From Clostridia bacterium (GTDB lineage: Bacteria > Bacillota > Clostridia > Lachnospirales > Cellulosilyticaceae), in contig JARBUI010000001.1 in the NCBI GenBank assembly GCA_029239755.1, forward strand, positions 1-64,000: a DNA stretch of 64,000 nt, read 5' to 3'. Numbering within the stretch: position 1 is the stretch's first letter; each line of letters starts with the position of its first letter. Below are positions 36,724 to 45,537 of the stretch, in pieces. The notes under the pieces were generated by a model. The model did not search any database. It was given only the letters and a program-made list of their open reading frames with translations, and was not told the DNA's origin. Made by a program: the position numbers and the translations under genes.

Positions 36724-37611
36724 CTAACCTTTAACTGCTCCTGCCGTTAATCCTTTTATGATATATTTCTGTAAGAAGAGATACACAATCATTACTGGAA
36801 TAACTACGAGAGTAACTGCAGATGTCATAAGTCCATAGTCCGTGCCGTATTCAGAGCTTATTTTATTAAGAAGTGCACAAATAGGTAAGAATTCGCTTTT
36901 ACGTATAATAATCATTTGTAAAAACAAGTCGTTATACGACCAAAGAAAAGTAAAGATTCCTACCGTTGCAAAAGAAGGTTTTGAAATAGGGATTACTATC
37001 TTAGTAAAGATCTGCCATGCACCACAACCTTCTACTACTGCAGCTTCTTCCAGCTCTAATGGAATGTTTTCCATAAACCCTACAAGAATAATAATTGCAA
37101 AAGGCAGATTCCCTGCAATCTGAGGCAGAATAACTCCTATGTGTTTATTAATAAGATTAAATTTATAAAGTCCCATAAAGACTGGAACAATAGTAGCAAA
37201 TGCCGGAAAAAGAACTGCACTGATTAAGGCTGCATAGATAAAGTCTCTGCCCCTAAATTTATACCTGGCTAATACATAGGCTGCCAGTCCTCCAAAAAAC
37301 ATAACGCCTATAACAACTGAACCTGATATCATAAAGCTGTTAAAATAGGAACGCAAGATATTCATTCTGCTAAAGGCTGTAACATAATTTGCAATAGTAA
37401 AAGTATTCGTATCTATCAGGCTAAAAGAATCCTTTAATATGAGGGTTCTTTCTTTAAAAGAATTGTTTAGTACCCACACCAGAGGAAAAATAGTTGTAAG
37501 TGACCATGCAATCAGCAAAACATGTATGATACCGCCTCCCAAACTTAAGTGCAAGTTTAATGTTTTAGGTTTTGTCTTCTTTATTTTAAATTGATTCACA
37601 ATAGCTTCCAT
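36724..37611 (-). CDS. CUT1 sugar ABC transporter permease (MalG-like)
   Basis: The 295-residue protein has six predicted helices and the EAA loop ELEEAAVVEGCGAWQIFTKI. It pairs with the MalF-like permease encoded 15 bases upstream. It is part of the second importer of the window. As in the first importer operon, no ATPase is encoded here, so a shared ATPase is likely. The downstream gene is the phosphohexomutase. Confidence 0.92.
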   Translation of the reverse strand: MEAIVNQFKIKKTKPKTLNLHLSLGGGIIHVLLIAWSLTTIFPLVWVLNNSFKERTLILKDSFSLIDTNTFTIANYVTAFSRMNILRSYFNSFMISGSVVIGVMFFGGLAAYVLARYKFRGRDFIYAALISAVLFPAFATIVPVFMGLYKFNLINKHIGVILPQIAGNLPFAIIILVGFMENIPLELEEAAVVEGCGAWQIFTKIVIPISKPSFATVGIFTFLWSYNDLFLQMIIIRKSEFLPICALLNKISSEYGTDYGLMTSAVTLVVIPVMIVYLFLQKYIIKGLTAGAVKG

Positions 37612-37626
37612 ATTCCCACCTCTCTT

Positions 37627-38505
37627 CTATATCGTTTCTTGTTTGAAAAGCTTGTTAACAGCTATGGATATTAAAAAGCCCAGTACTACTATGAAAACCG
37701 CTATTGTGCAGCCATACCCTACCCGTGAAGCTTCATAAACAGTTTTATATTGATAGGTTCCAAGAAGATAAGTCGTTTCATTTGGCATACCCCGCGGTGC
37801 AATTGTCCATGCGAGGTCGAACACCTTAAATGTTCCTGTAATAACTAATATTAAACATGTTTTGATTACCCCTCTAATAAGAGGCAATGTAATATAAATT
37901 ATTTTTTGAAACCCTGTTGCTCCTTCTAAATAGGCTGATTCATAAATATCTTCCGGTATTGTCGCTATCCCTGTAAGTATGATGACAAAATAAAAACCTA
38001 TATACTGCCATACAATAGGTACTGCAAGCATTAAGAGTGCCTTCCCCTCTTCCATCCATAACTTAGGTTCTCTTCCTAATTTAATAAGCATCTGATTTAA
38101 TAATCCGATATTATAATCATAGAATAAGATAAACATGAGTCCTATAGCAGTTGCTGAAATGACAACTGGGAAAAAGAAAACTGTACGGTAAAATTTTTGA
38201 GCTGCCTTAGTAGTGTCTACTAGAAGTGCCAGCACAATAGCTAAGCCAACTTCAAAAATGACAGTGAGCAAAATCATAATAAAAGTGTTTTTGACCGCAG
38301 ATAGAATAATCGGATCTGTAAAAAGATCTTTATAATTTTTAAGTCCTACAAAGTTTTTATCTATTCCTGTTATGTTGGGAATATCATAGAGACTGTTGAA
38401 AACACTCACAATAAAAGGCAAGTATAGAAAAAGCAACACAAAGATTATAGTAGGCAGAAGAAACATCCAGATTATCTTTTTGCTTTTATAGATCATTGCA
38501 GCCAC
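37627..38505 (-). CDS. CUT1 sugar ABC transporter permease (MalF-like)
   Basis: The 292-residue membrane protein has six predicted helices and the EAA motif IYESAYLEGATGFQKIIYI near residues 190-210. It follows the binding-protein gene by 88 bases and precedes the MalG-like permease by 15. It forms the import channel together with that partner. Confidence 0.92.
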   Translation of the reverse strand: MAAMIYKSKKIIWMFLLPTIIFVLLFLYLPFIVSVFNSLYDIPNITGIDKNFVGLKNYKDLFTDPIILSAVKNTFIMILLTVIFEVGLAIVLALLVDTTKAAQKFYRTVFFFPVVISATAIGLMFILFYDYNIGLLNQMLIKLGREPKLWMEEGKALLMLAVPIVWQYIGFYFVIILTGIATIPEDIYESAYLEGATGFQKIIYITLPLIRGVIKTCLILVITGTFKVFDLAWTIAPRGMPNETTYLLGTYQYKTVYEASRVGYGCTIAVFIVVLGFLISIAVNKLFKQETI

Positions 38506-38593
38506 TCCCTTCTCATCAAATTCATAATCTAGTTATAAAAATAACAGCTGATGTCACTACGACTTTCAGCTGTTATCGAGCATCATATAAGGT

Positions 38594-39946
38594 TTATTTA
38601 TTTGAGCTTTGAATTTCAATTACTTTATCAACAACTGCTGTTGGGTCTTCTTTGCCTATTGCAATAACAGGTACTTTGCTGAGTAAATAGTCCCAAGCTT
38701 GTTTAGAAAGCCAGCCGTCTACAGCTGAATCACAAGCTTTAGCCTGACCTGCCATTTTAGCCCCTTCTCCAGCAAGTTTACTTAGTCCTTCAATTGCTCC
38801 AATATCTGCTGCTGGTGCTCCGCCGCCTGCTGCAAGTACAAATTCCCTGATTAAATCTGTTGAAGTCATGTTTTCTACAAACTTAACTGCTGCATCTCGT
38901 TTTGCCGGATCATCCCATGCTTTCTTAGTAATATAATAACCACTTGAAAAACCAGCTATGATTTCTGAAGGATCCTTTTTACCATTACCGGTACTTGGCA
39001 TAGGAACAATGACTGTATTCTCTTGATCTGTTAAGCCATTAGTAACCCAGTTGCCATCTAAAAACATTGCTGCTTTACCATCATTAAAGGCTTGTTGCTG
39101 CAGCTCATGCTTTGAGGTTGCTGTATCAATTGGGAAAGCTCCCATGTCATTAAAAGTTTTAAACATGGTAAGTGCTTTTACCCATGTGTCTTTAACCGCT
39201 GTTAAATCTTTGTTACTATGTTCTTTTACACCGCCTTCAGCAAGTAAAAAATGTTCAATGAAATAGTGTGGTATATGACCTAAAGCTGCTGCAAAAGGTG
39301 TCACATCATTTTCCTTGAAAGTTTTAACAGCCTTTTCTAAGTTCTCCCAAGTCGTTGGAAGTTCAAGTCCATATTTATCAAACAGTGCTTTGTTGCAGAA
39401 GATGCCCTCATAATATCCACGAACGGGTACAGCATAATTCTTACCATCGCCGGCATATTTGGCTGAATCCATAGCCGCTGCTGAAATATTTGATGCATAC
39501 TCTGGATACTCAGCCTTAATCTCATCCAGTGATACGACTTTATTTTGCTCAACTAGAGACTGTGAGTTCACATCTGTAAAGAAGAAAATAACATCTGGCT
39601 CGTTGCCTGCTGAAAAGTCAATAAGTACCTTTGATTTCCACTGTTCATCAGCAGTTGCTGATTCATCTTCAACTTTAATACCAGGATTACTTTTCATAAA
39701 CTCTTCTATTGAAGCACTGTAAATTCCTGTCATTGGGTCCGTACCGCCAAACATAGATACTGTACGAATGGTTACCTCTTCTCCTCCTTTAGCTGGCTCA
39801 GTGGTTTCCTCTTTTACTTCTTCTGTTTCTACCGGTGTAGGCTCACTTGCCGTATCTGCAGCTTTTTGTCCCCCACAACCTGCTAAAGATGCCACCATCA
39901 TTGTTCCAACTAAGCTAGCTGCAAGAACTTTTGAAAATTTTTTCAT
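38594..39946 (-). CDS. sugar-binding lipoprotein of the GlcNAc-cluster importer
   Basis: About 450 residues. The lipoprotein signal ends at the lipobox MMVASLAGC, followed by a Thr/Glu/Pro-rich linker (about 25-55) and an extracellular SBP family-1 fold. The in-frame ATG at 39994 is rejected because the GGGGGAG ribosome binding site fits the ATG at 39946 and because the signal peptide begins there (MKKFSKVLAAS). It lies directly downstream of the YesM/YesN-like system, the usual arrangement for sugar-induced importers. An ATAGGCCTAT palindrome at 40041-40050 in the upstream region is a candidate regulator site. Confidence 0.93.
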   Translation of the reverse strand: MKKFSKVLAASLVGTMMVASLAGCGGQKAADTASEPTPVETEEVKEETTEPAKGGEEVTIRTVSMFGGTDPMTGIYSASIEEFMKSNPGIKVEDESATADEQWKSKVLIDFSAGNEPDVIFFFTDVNSQSLVEQNKVVSLDEIKAEYPEYASNISAAAMDSAKYAGDGKNYAVPVRGYYEGIFCNKALFDKYGLELPTTWENLEKAVKTFKENDVTPFAAALGHIPHYFIEHFLLAEGGVKEHSNKDLTAVKDTWVKALTMFKTFNDMGAFPIDTATSKHELQQQAFNDGKAAMFLDGNWVTNGLTDQENTVIVPMPSTGNGKKDPSEIIAGFSSGYYITKKAWDDPAKRDAAVKFVENMTSTDLIREFVLAAGGGAPAADIGAIEGLSKLAGEGAKMAGQAKACDSAVDGWLSKQAWDYLLSKVPVIAIGKEDPTAVVDKVIEIQSSNK

Positions 39947-40040
39947 ACTTTGCTCCCCCTTGTTATTTTCATTATAGATTATCACTGCTAACATGATTGC
40001 TGCTATATCTCTATTTTAACATTAAAAAACTACCAAAAAA

Positions 40041-40050
40041 ATAGGCCTAT
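40041..40050. promoter_or_regulatory. Palindrome upstream of the importer operon
   Basis: ATAGGCCTAT is a perfect 10-base palindrome, set inside a wider pair ACCAA / TTGGT (40032-40056). It lies about 95 bases upstream of the binding-protein start, in a stretch where a regulator of the YesN type could act. Function is inferred from position only. Confidence 0.3.
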
Positions 40051-40090
40051 ATTGGTGTTTGTTGGTCAAATTTGTTAACCCTATTTTTAA

Positions 40091-40137
40091 AAATAAGATG
40101 TATTAGAAAGATATCCATCCTCTAATACATCTTATTT
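40091..40137 (-). terminator. Terminator whose stem includes the end of the response regulator gene
   Basis: AAATAAGATGTATTAGA (40091-40107) pairs perfectly over 17 bases with 40121-40137, around a 13-base loop, and leads into a T-rich tail on the minus strand. The response regulator's stop codon (40122-40124) and its last codons lie inside the stem. Confidence 0.8.
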
Positions 40138-40880
40138 CTATACTCATTTGGCGTAATCTGTACAATCTTCTTGAAAGTTTTTGAGAAATAGGTTGTATCT
40201 ACATAGCCTACTTCTTCTGCTATTTCATAAATCTTCAGATTAGATTCTATCAGCAGCTTTTTTGCCTGTTCTATTCTTACTTTATTAAGAATATCTATAA
40301 AATTATCTCCTGTTTGTTTTTTAAGCAGCTTGCAAAGATGCCATGTACTAACATAAAGCGCATCTGCAACTGTCTGCAGATCCAACTTTTTATTATAATG
40401 CTTATTGATATAGTCTATAGCCTGATTAACAATAAACTGCGGTTTTTCTGACGGTACTTCCTGCTTTTTTATCTCCTCTGTTCTACTAGAGGGGGGGCGA
40501 GGTATAAGATCTAGATTTTTGACAGCATACTGAACTGCCTCCTTAATCTGGCTCATCTTAGAAGGCTTAAGAATAAACCTGATAACTCCAAGTTTTATGG
40601 CTTCCTGAGCATATTCAAACTCTCTGTGTCCAGTTAAAATAATAACCTGCATATCTTGGTTAATGGATTTAATCTCTGCTATCATATCTAATCCATTCTT
40701 TTTAGGCATTCTAATATCTGTAAAAATAATATCTGGTTTAAGCTTTATAATTTTCTCTATGCCTTCTACCCCATTTTCAGCTTCTCCTACTATTTCACAA
40801 CCATATTCGTGCCAGGGTATAATACTTTGCATACCTTCTCTTATAAAGTGCTCATCATCTATAATTAATACCTTATACAT
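40122..40880 (-). CDS. AraC-type response regulator (YesN-like)
   Basis: The 252-residue protein has a receiver domain (1-120, phospho-acceptor Asp in KPDIIFTDIRMPKK at about 55, and the conserved Lys in FILKPSK). A short linker follows, then an AraC double helix-turn-helix (about 150-250) ending in GYVDTTYFSKTFKKIVQITPNEYR. It pairs with the YesM-type kinase encoded 16 bases upstream and should activate the sugar importer and enzyme genes that follow. Confidence 0.94.
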   Translation of the reverse strand: MYKVLIIDDEHFIREGMQSIIPWHEYGCEIVGEAENGVEGIEKIIKLKPDIIFTDIRMPKKNGLDMIAEIKSINQDMQVIILTGHREFEYAQEAIKLGVIRFILKPSKMSQIKEAVQYAVKNLDLIPRPPSSRTEEIKKQEVPSEKPQFIVNQAIDYINKHYNKKLDLQTVADALYVSTWHLCKLLKKQTGDNFIDILNKVRIEQAKKLLIESNLKIYEIAEEVGYVDTTYFSKTFKKIVQITPNEYRNKMY

Positions 40881-40896
40881 ATTCTCCCCACACTCC

Positions 40897-42717
40897 TCAT
40901 TCTCCTGTAGTTGTTATAGGAAGCCTAACAGTTATCAGCGTTCCCTCATTTGGCTTACTTGATAATGTAAGTCCGTACTCTTCTCCATAGAGAAGTTTGA
41001 TTCTTTTTTGTACATTAATAACGCCTACTTTACCTGTTACCTTTTCCTCGCTTACCATTTCCATATAAAGGTCCTTTAAAACATCCTCTTCTATCCCTTG
41101 TCCATTATCTTGAATCGTAATAACCAGCTTTTCTTCCTTTACCTTTACCCCTAAAAAAATAGTACCGCTGCCTACTGGCTCTATCCCATGAGTAATTGCA
41201 TTTTCAACAAGCGGCTGAAGTATAATTCTTGGTATTTTTAAGGCATAGGTATTTATATCCACATCTTTTTTAAATACAATTTTTTCTCCAAAACGTTTAT
41301 GTATGAGAAAAATATAGTTATCTAAATACCTCATTTCTTCTTCTATTGTAAGAAAGGGGGTTTTTCTTCTATCAATATTGATTTCCATTATTCCCGAAAG
41401 TGCCTCTATCATTTCTGGGATCTCCTCACTTCCTAACATCCTTGCTTTCCAGTTAATCATTTCTAGTGTATTGTAGAGAAAATGAGGATTCATTTGATCC
41501 TGCAGCAATTTGATTTCTGCATTTTTTAAAGCAATTTCTTCTTTATAAACTGTATTCACTAAGTACTGTATCCTTTGGCTCATCTTATCAAAGGTGCTAA
41601 ACAAATAGCCCAGTTCATCCCTTCTGTCACTTTTCATAACTACACCTATTTCACCGTTTTCTATCTGCTGCATTTTCCCGCTAAGCGTATAGATAGGATA
41701 AATAATCTCTTTATAGAGACCTGCCGCAAACAGCAGAAAGATCGGGAGAGTACTGACACATAAGATAAGCGTAATTTTCGAAAGATGCCTGATATCTGTA
41801 AGGAGAATATCTTTTGAAATAAATATTGCACTTGACATAGACAAATTGACAGAATGAACTTGTGAGTAAAGGATAACCTGCTGTTTATCTTCATTTTTAT
41901 AAAGATCTGCTTCTTTTACATGAATGTTTAAAAACCCTTTTATCCGTTCCCACTTATTCTCAGGCAGATTTCCCTTACTTAATATTTCTTTGCCATTGCT
42001 TTCTACTACGTATACCCCTTCTTTAGGACCTTCTAATACCTTGCTATATTTATCAACAAGGTACTCCTTCTTGATTTTAAAGACTAAAATACCTGCTTCT
42101 TCAAATTTATTCCTGTCAAATAGGGTCTCTCCTATGTAAATATTACTGTCTTCATCTATGTAGTAAGCAAATATATTCTGAGTTTCCTTTAGCGCTTCTC
42201 TAATATGCTCAAAAACCTTCTTTATCCTAAAGTCATTTTCTTCTTGATAAGACTTTCTTTTACTAATAATATATTCTGTACTCCTATCCTCGAACTCATA
42301 GCCCCCTACATCAATTTCAGGTTTAGAAAGGACAACCGATCTCAAATATCCTTCAACCATTTTTCCAAGATCGTAATCTCCTATCCCGCTGTAACCTAGG
42401 TTTGTTTGGACATTACTTTTTTTCTTCTCTTCTACAACCATATAGTATCTTTGATTAAAAGTATGAATAGCCTCATCATATTTAAGCTGGACTACGAATT
42501 CCTCAAGCTTATCAATGTCTTCCTGCGTATCCTCAATGATTTGGAGAATATCAGCTTCTACTGACTGAACAAAGTGAGCTGTAATGACCTTCTCATATTG
42601 CCTGTACCCTACATATCCTATAAAAAAAATAGGGTAGGAAACCAATATACAAATAAACGCAATCCATTTTACCTTAATCGGTATTTTAAAATAGAAAGTT
42701 TTTAGTCGCCCCTTCAT
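40897..42717 (-). CDS. YesM-like membrane sensor histidine kinase
   Basis: The 606-residue protein has an N-terminal helix (about 16-36), an extracellular domain of about 270 residues, a second helix (about 310-333), a HAMP domain and the His_kinase domain with the phospho-acceptor in QDQMNPHFLYNTLEMINW. The HATPase part follows (VENAITHGIEP, IQDNGQGIEE). Kinases of this type sense extracellular oligosaccharides, often with a binding protein. It is 52 bases downstream of nagB on the same strand and partners the AraC-type response regulator. Confidence 0.93.
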   Translation of the reverse strand: MKGRLKTFYFKIPIKVKWIAFICILVSYPIFFIGYVGYRQYEKVITAHFVQSVEADILQIIEDTQEDIDKLEEFVVQLKYDEAIHTFNQRYYMVVEEKKKSNVQTNLGYSGIGDYDLGKMVEGYLRSVVLSKPEIDVGGYEFEDRSTEYIISKRKSYQEENDFRIKKVFEHIREALKETQNIFAYYIDEDSNIYIGETLFDRNKFEEAGILVFKIKKEYLVDKYSKVLEGPKEGVYVVESNGKEILSKGNLPENKWERIKGFLNIHVKEADLYKNEDKQQVILYSQVHSVNLSMSSAIFISKDILLTDIRHLSKITLILCVSTLPIFLLFAAGLYKEIIYPIYTLSGKMQQIENGEIGVVMKSDRRDELGYLFSTFDKMSQRIQYLVNTVYKEEIALKNAEIKLLQDQMNPHFLYNTLEMINWKARMLGSEEIPEMIEALSGIMEINIDRRKTPFLTIEEEMRYLDNYIFLIHKRFGEKIVFKKDVDINTYALKIPRIILQPLVENAITHGIEPVGSGTIFLGVKVKEEKLVITIQDNGQGIEEDVLKDLYMEMVSEEKVTGKVGVINVQKRIKLLYGEEYGLTLSSKPNEGTLITVRLPITTTGE

Positions 42718-42769
42718 ATATTAGCTCCTCCCCTATGCATTTTATCAATTGAATATTTAGTCTATTCTA

Positions 42770-43498
42770 TCATTTAATGAGCTTCGCAGCAACCTCATCT
42801 ACAATAACCGTAACATTTGGATGTACTTGCAGGAGTGAGGCCGGTACTTGAGTGTCAATTTTGCCAGCTAAGAGCTTACTAATGATATCTGCCTTTGCTT
42901 CTCCGCTGGCAATGAGTATAATCTCTTTAGCTTTCATAATGTCCCCAAGTCCCATTGTAATAGCTTTAGTTGGTACTTCATCCATACTATCAAAAAATCT
43001 CGCATTAGCTTTTATGGTATCCTGAGTTAAACTAGTGACATGCGTTCCAACGATGAGCTCGTCATCAGGTTCATTAAATCCAATGTGTCCATTATTGCCT
43101 ATCCCTAATACTTGAATATCTATCCCACCATGTGCTCTGATCATTTCATCATAAGTCTTGCACTCAAGTTCAATATCTTCAGCCATTCCATTTGGAACAT
43201 GTGTCTTACTTTGGTCAATATTAATATGATTAAATAAATTATCTTTCATAAAATACTGATAGCTTTGGGGATGTTCAGCAGGTATTCCAAGATACTCATC
43301 AAGGTTAAAAGTCGTAACATATGAAAAATCAACCAGTTTGTCTTTGTTATACGCAACCAGCTGCTTGTACATGCCAACCGGGGTGCTTCCTGTCGCAAGT
43401 CCAAGTACTGCATTTGGTTTATTTTCAATTACCTGGACAATTTTATCTGCCGCCTTTTTACTTAGTTCTTCGTAATCTCTCGCCACTATCATTTTCAT
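42770..43498 (-). CDS. nagB: glucosamine-6-phosphate deaminase
   Basis: Converts glucosamine 6-phosphate to fructose 6-phosphate and ammonia. The 242-residue length matches Firmicute NagB. Signatures include the phosphate loop LGLATGSTPVGMYKQL, FNLDEYLGI with the catalytic Asp, and VLGIGNNGHIGFNEP with the ring-opening His. The start codon overlaps the gntR stop by 4 bases (ATGA type), indicating coupled translation. Confidence 0.97.
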   Translation of the reverse strand: MKMIVARDYEELSKKAADKIVQVIENKPNAVLGLATGSTPVGMYKQLVAYNKDKLVDFSYVTTFNLDEYLGIPAEHPQSYQYFMKDNLFNHINIDQSKTHVPNGMAEDIELECKTYDEMIRAHGGIDIQVLGIGNNGHIGFNEPDDELIVGTHVTSLTQDTIKANARFFDSMDEVPTKAITMGLGDIMKAKEIILIASGEAKADIISKLLAGKIDTQVPASLLQVHPNVTVIVDEVAAKLIK

Positions 43499-44214
43499 TT
43501 TAAATAACCCTCTCTCCTCGATATATTAACTTGCAGCATATACTTATCTGATCTGTAAACAGATTCTTCAATAAACAATAACTCACCTTCATCTGAATAA
43601 TTCCTACTATAGATTTTTAGAAGTGGTATCTGCTCTGTCACTCTAAAGACTTTGTAATAGGTCTCATCCATTAGTACTGCTTGAATGGATGCATCTGAAG
43701 AATAAAACGGAAGTCCTTTTTCATCCAAGTATTTATACAAAGAACCTTCTAAATCTGATCTTTTAAGATCTGGGAGCAGCTCACATCTCATATAAACCGT
43801 TTCTTGTCCAATAACAGTTCCTTTAACAACTCTTAGTCTTTGAATTTTATAAAAAGCTTCTCCCTCAAAAGGCAGGATATCATCTTCATCTGCTTCTATT
43901 TTATCAAACTGAATAATCTCCGTAGAAAAATCTATCCCCAGACTTTGCATCATCTCGGTAAAACTCATGATATCTCTTTGCTTTATACTTTTTTCACAAA
44001 CAAAGGTTCCCTTTCCTTTTTCCCTAACTAAGATGCCCTTTTGTACAAGTTCACTGAGACCTTGGCGTACAGTCATGCGGCTTAAGTCATATTCTTCTGA
44101 TAGAGTTCTTTCACTTGGAATGCAATAACCTGGCGGCCATATGTTGTCATCTATTTTCTTTTTTATTTCTGCAGCCAGTTGATAATAAGCAGGAATAGGA
44201 CTCTTTTTATCCAT
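43495..44214 (-). CDS. nagR: GntR/HutC-family repressor, probable NagR
   Basis: The 239-residue protein has a GntR winged helix (LSEEYDLSRMTVRQGLSELVQKGI, about 30-60) and a UTRA effector domain in the C-terminal two thirds, the layout of Bacillus NagR/YvoA and DasR. Those repressors bind a dre operator and are released by GlcN-6-P or GlcNAc-6-P. A matching operator lies in the divergent promoter region to nagA. It is the first gene of the operon with nagB. Confidence 0.88.
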   Translation of the reverse strand: MDKKSPIPAYYQLAAEIKKKIDDNIWPPGYCIPSERTLSEEYDLSRMTVRQGLSELVQKGILVREKGKGTFVCEKSIKQRDIMSFTEMMQSLGIDFSTEIIQFDKIEADEDDILPFEGEAFYKIQRLRVVKGTVIGQETVYMRCELLPDLKRSDLEGSLYKYLDEKGLPFYSSDASIQAVLMDETYYKVFRVTEQIPLLKIYSRNYSDEGELLFIEESVYRSDKYMLQVNISRREGYLK

Positions 44215-44302
44215 TATACTGTCAGCTCCTTATTCATTAAAAAATATATTTTTACATAGTCTATTGAAACTATTAAAATATTTATTATAATATATTATAT
44301 AA

Positions 44303-44330
44303 TCTATACCTATAGATGTCTATACCAGTT
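44303..44330. promoter_or_regulatory. NagR (dre-type) operator between nagR and nagA
   Basis: The reverse strand of 44314-44330 reads AACTGGTATAGACATCT, which matches the DasR/NagR dre consensus ACTGGTCTAGACCACT at 13 of 16 positions by my count. A second TCTATACC half lies 16 bases away at 44303-44310. The sites sit 32 bases from the nagA ATG and about 90 from the nagR ATG, so one regulator could control both directions. Confidence 0.7.
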
Positions 44331-44361
44331 TAAAAGATTTTTATACTTTGGAGGGATACAG

Positions 44362-45489
44362 ATGCTTATTAAAAATTGTAAAATCATCTATTATGATCGT
44401 ATTGAAGAAGGTTGTGTACTTATAAAAGACGGTAAAATAGCTTCAATTAATCCAAAAGACGTAAACGATGACCATGTGATAGATGCTAAAGGTCTTTATC
44501 TGTCTCCTGGTTTCATTGATATTCATATTCATGGGGCTGGGGGTCATGATACTATGGACGGTACCTATGAGGCTATTAATGAGATTTCTAAGGCTATAGT
44601 AAAACATGGAACGACTTCTTTTCTCCCTACAACAATGACCAGCCCTATAAACGAAATTCGTGAGGCTATTCACGCAGTCCACGCAGCCAAATTAAATGGA
44701 ACGGATGGCGCAGAAGTTCTGGGTGTACACCTCGAAGGACCTTTTATTAGCCCTCAAATGGTTGGTGCTCAAAACCCCCTTTATATTCAGCTGCCTTCTG
44801 TCGAAACCTTCAAAGATATCGTTCAAAACTACATGTCTATCATTAAAGCTGTTACCCTTGCACCGGAAGTTAAAGGGGCTTCGGAGCTTATTCGTTTTTT
44901 ACATGATCATCACATTGTAGCATCCATTGGACACTCTAAAGCAACTTATGAAGAAGCTTTGCTTGGCATTAAAGACGGTGTATCTCATGCGACTCATCTC
45001 TTTAATGCTATGACCGGGTTTCACCATAGAGATGCAGGTATAGTAGGTGCCGCTTTTGACTCTGATATTACTGCTGAAGCCATTTGCGATGGTATTCACA
45101 GTACTTATCCAGCTCTTCGTATCGCCTTCAAACAAAAAACGCCTGATCGCATGCTCCTTATTTCTGATGCAATGATGGCATGCTGTATGCCTAGCGGAAC
45201 CTATGCCTTAGGCGGACAAAACGTCATAGCTGAAAATGGTATGGCAAAGCTTGAAAACGGTGCCCTTGCAGGATCAGTTCTTACAATAGATAAAGCCATT
45301 AAAAACGTTTATAGAAATACTTCCTATAATCTTTTTGAAATTGTTAAAATGGCGACATATAACGCTGCAAAGCATTGTCAGGTTGATGACAGAAAAGGCC
45401 GTATTAAAGAAGGCTATGACGCGGATCTTGTTTTGTTTGATGAATCCATTCACATTCATACAGTTATAGTTAATGGCATTATAAAATAA
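44362..45489 (+). CDS. nagA: N-acetylglucosamine-6-phosphate deacetylase
   Basis: Removes the acetyl group from GlcNAc 6-phosphate, giving the NagB substrate. The 375-residue protein is an amidohydrolase with SPGFIDIHIHGAGGHDTMDG (metal and substrate loop), VLGVHLEGPFIS, HATHLFNAM, and the catalytic Asp in LLISDAMMA. It is divergent from nagR-nagB with a GGAGGG ribosome binding site (TTGGAGGGATACAG) and ends at a strong terminator. Length and motifs are those of the family. Confidence 0.96.
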   Translation: MLIKNCKIIYYDRIEEGCVLIKDGKIASINPKDVNDDHVIDAKGLYLSPGFIDIHIHGAGGHDTMDGTYEAINEISKAIVKHGTTSFLPTTMTSPINEIREAIHAVHAAKLNGTDGAEVLGVHLEGPFISPQMVGAQNPLYIQLPSVETFKDIVQNYMSIIKAVTLAPEVKGASELIRFLHDHHIVASIGHSKATYEEALLGIKDGVSHATHLFNAMTGFHHRDAGIVGAAFDSDITAEAICDGIHSTYPALRIAFKQKTPDRMLLISDAMMACCMPSGTYALGGQNVIAENGMAKLENGALAGSVLTIDKAIKNVYRNTSYNLFEIVKMATYNAAKHCQVDDRKGRIKEGYDADLVLFDESIHIHTVIVNGIIK

Positions 45490-45490
45490 C

Positions 45491-45535
45491 AAACAGGCCC
45501 ATCATCTCTCTTTTAACAGAATGATGGGCCTGTTT
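45491..45535. terminator. Bidirectional terminator between nagA and the ABC exporter
   Basis: AAACAGGCCCATCAT (45491-45505) pairs perfectly over 15 bases with 45521-45535, with T/A runs at both edges. It serves nagA (plus) and the convergent exporter operon (minus). Confidence 0.92.
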
Positions 45536-45537
45536 AC

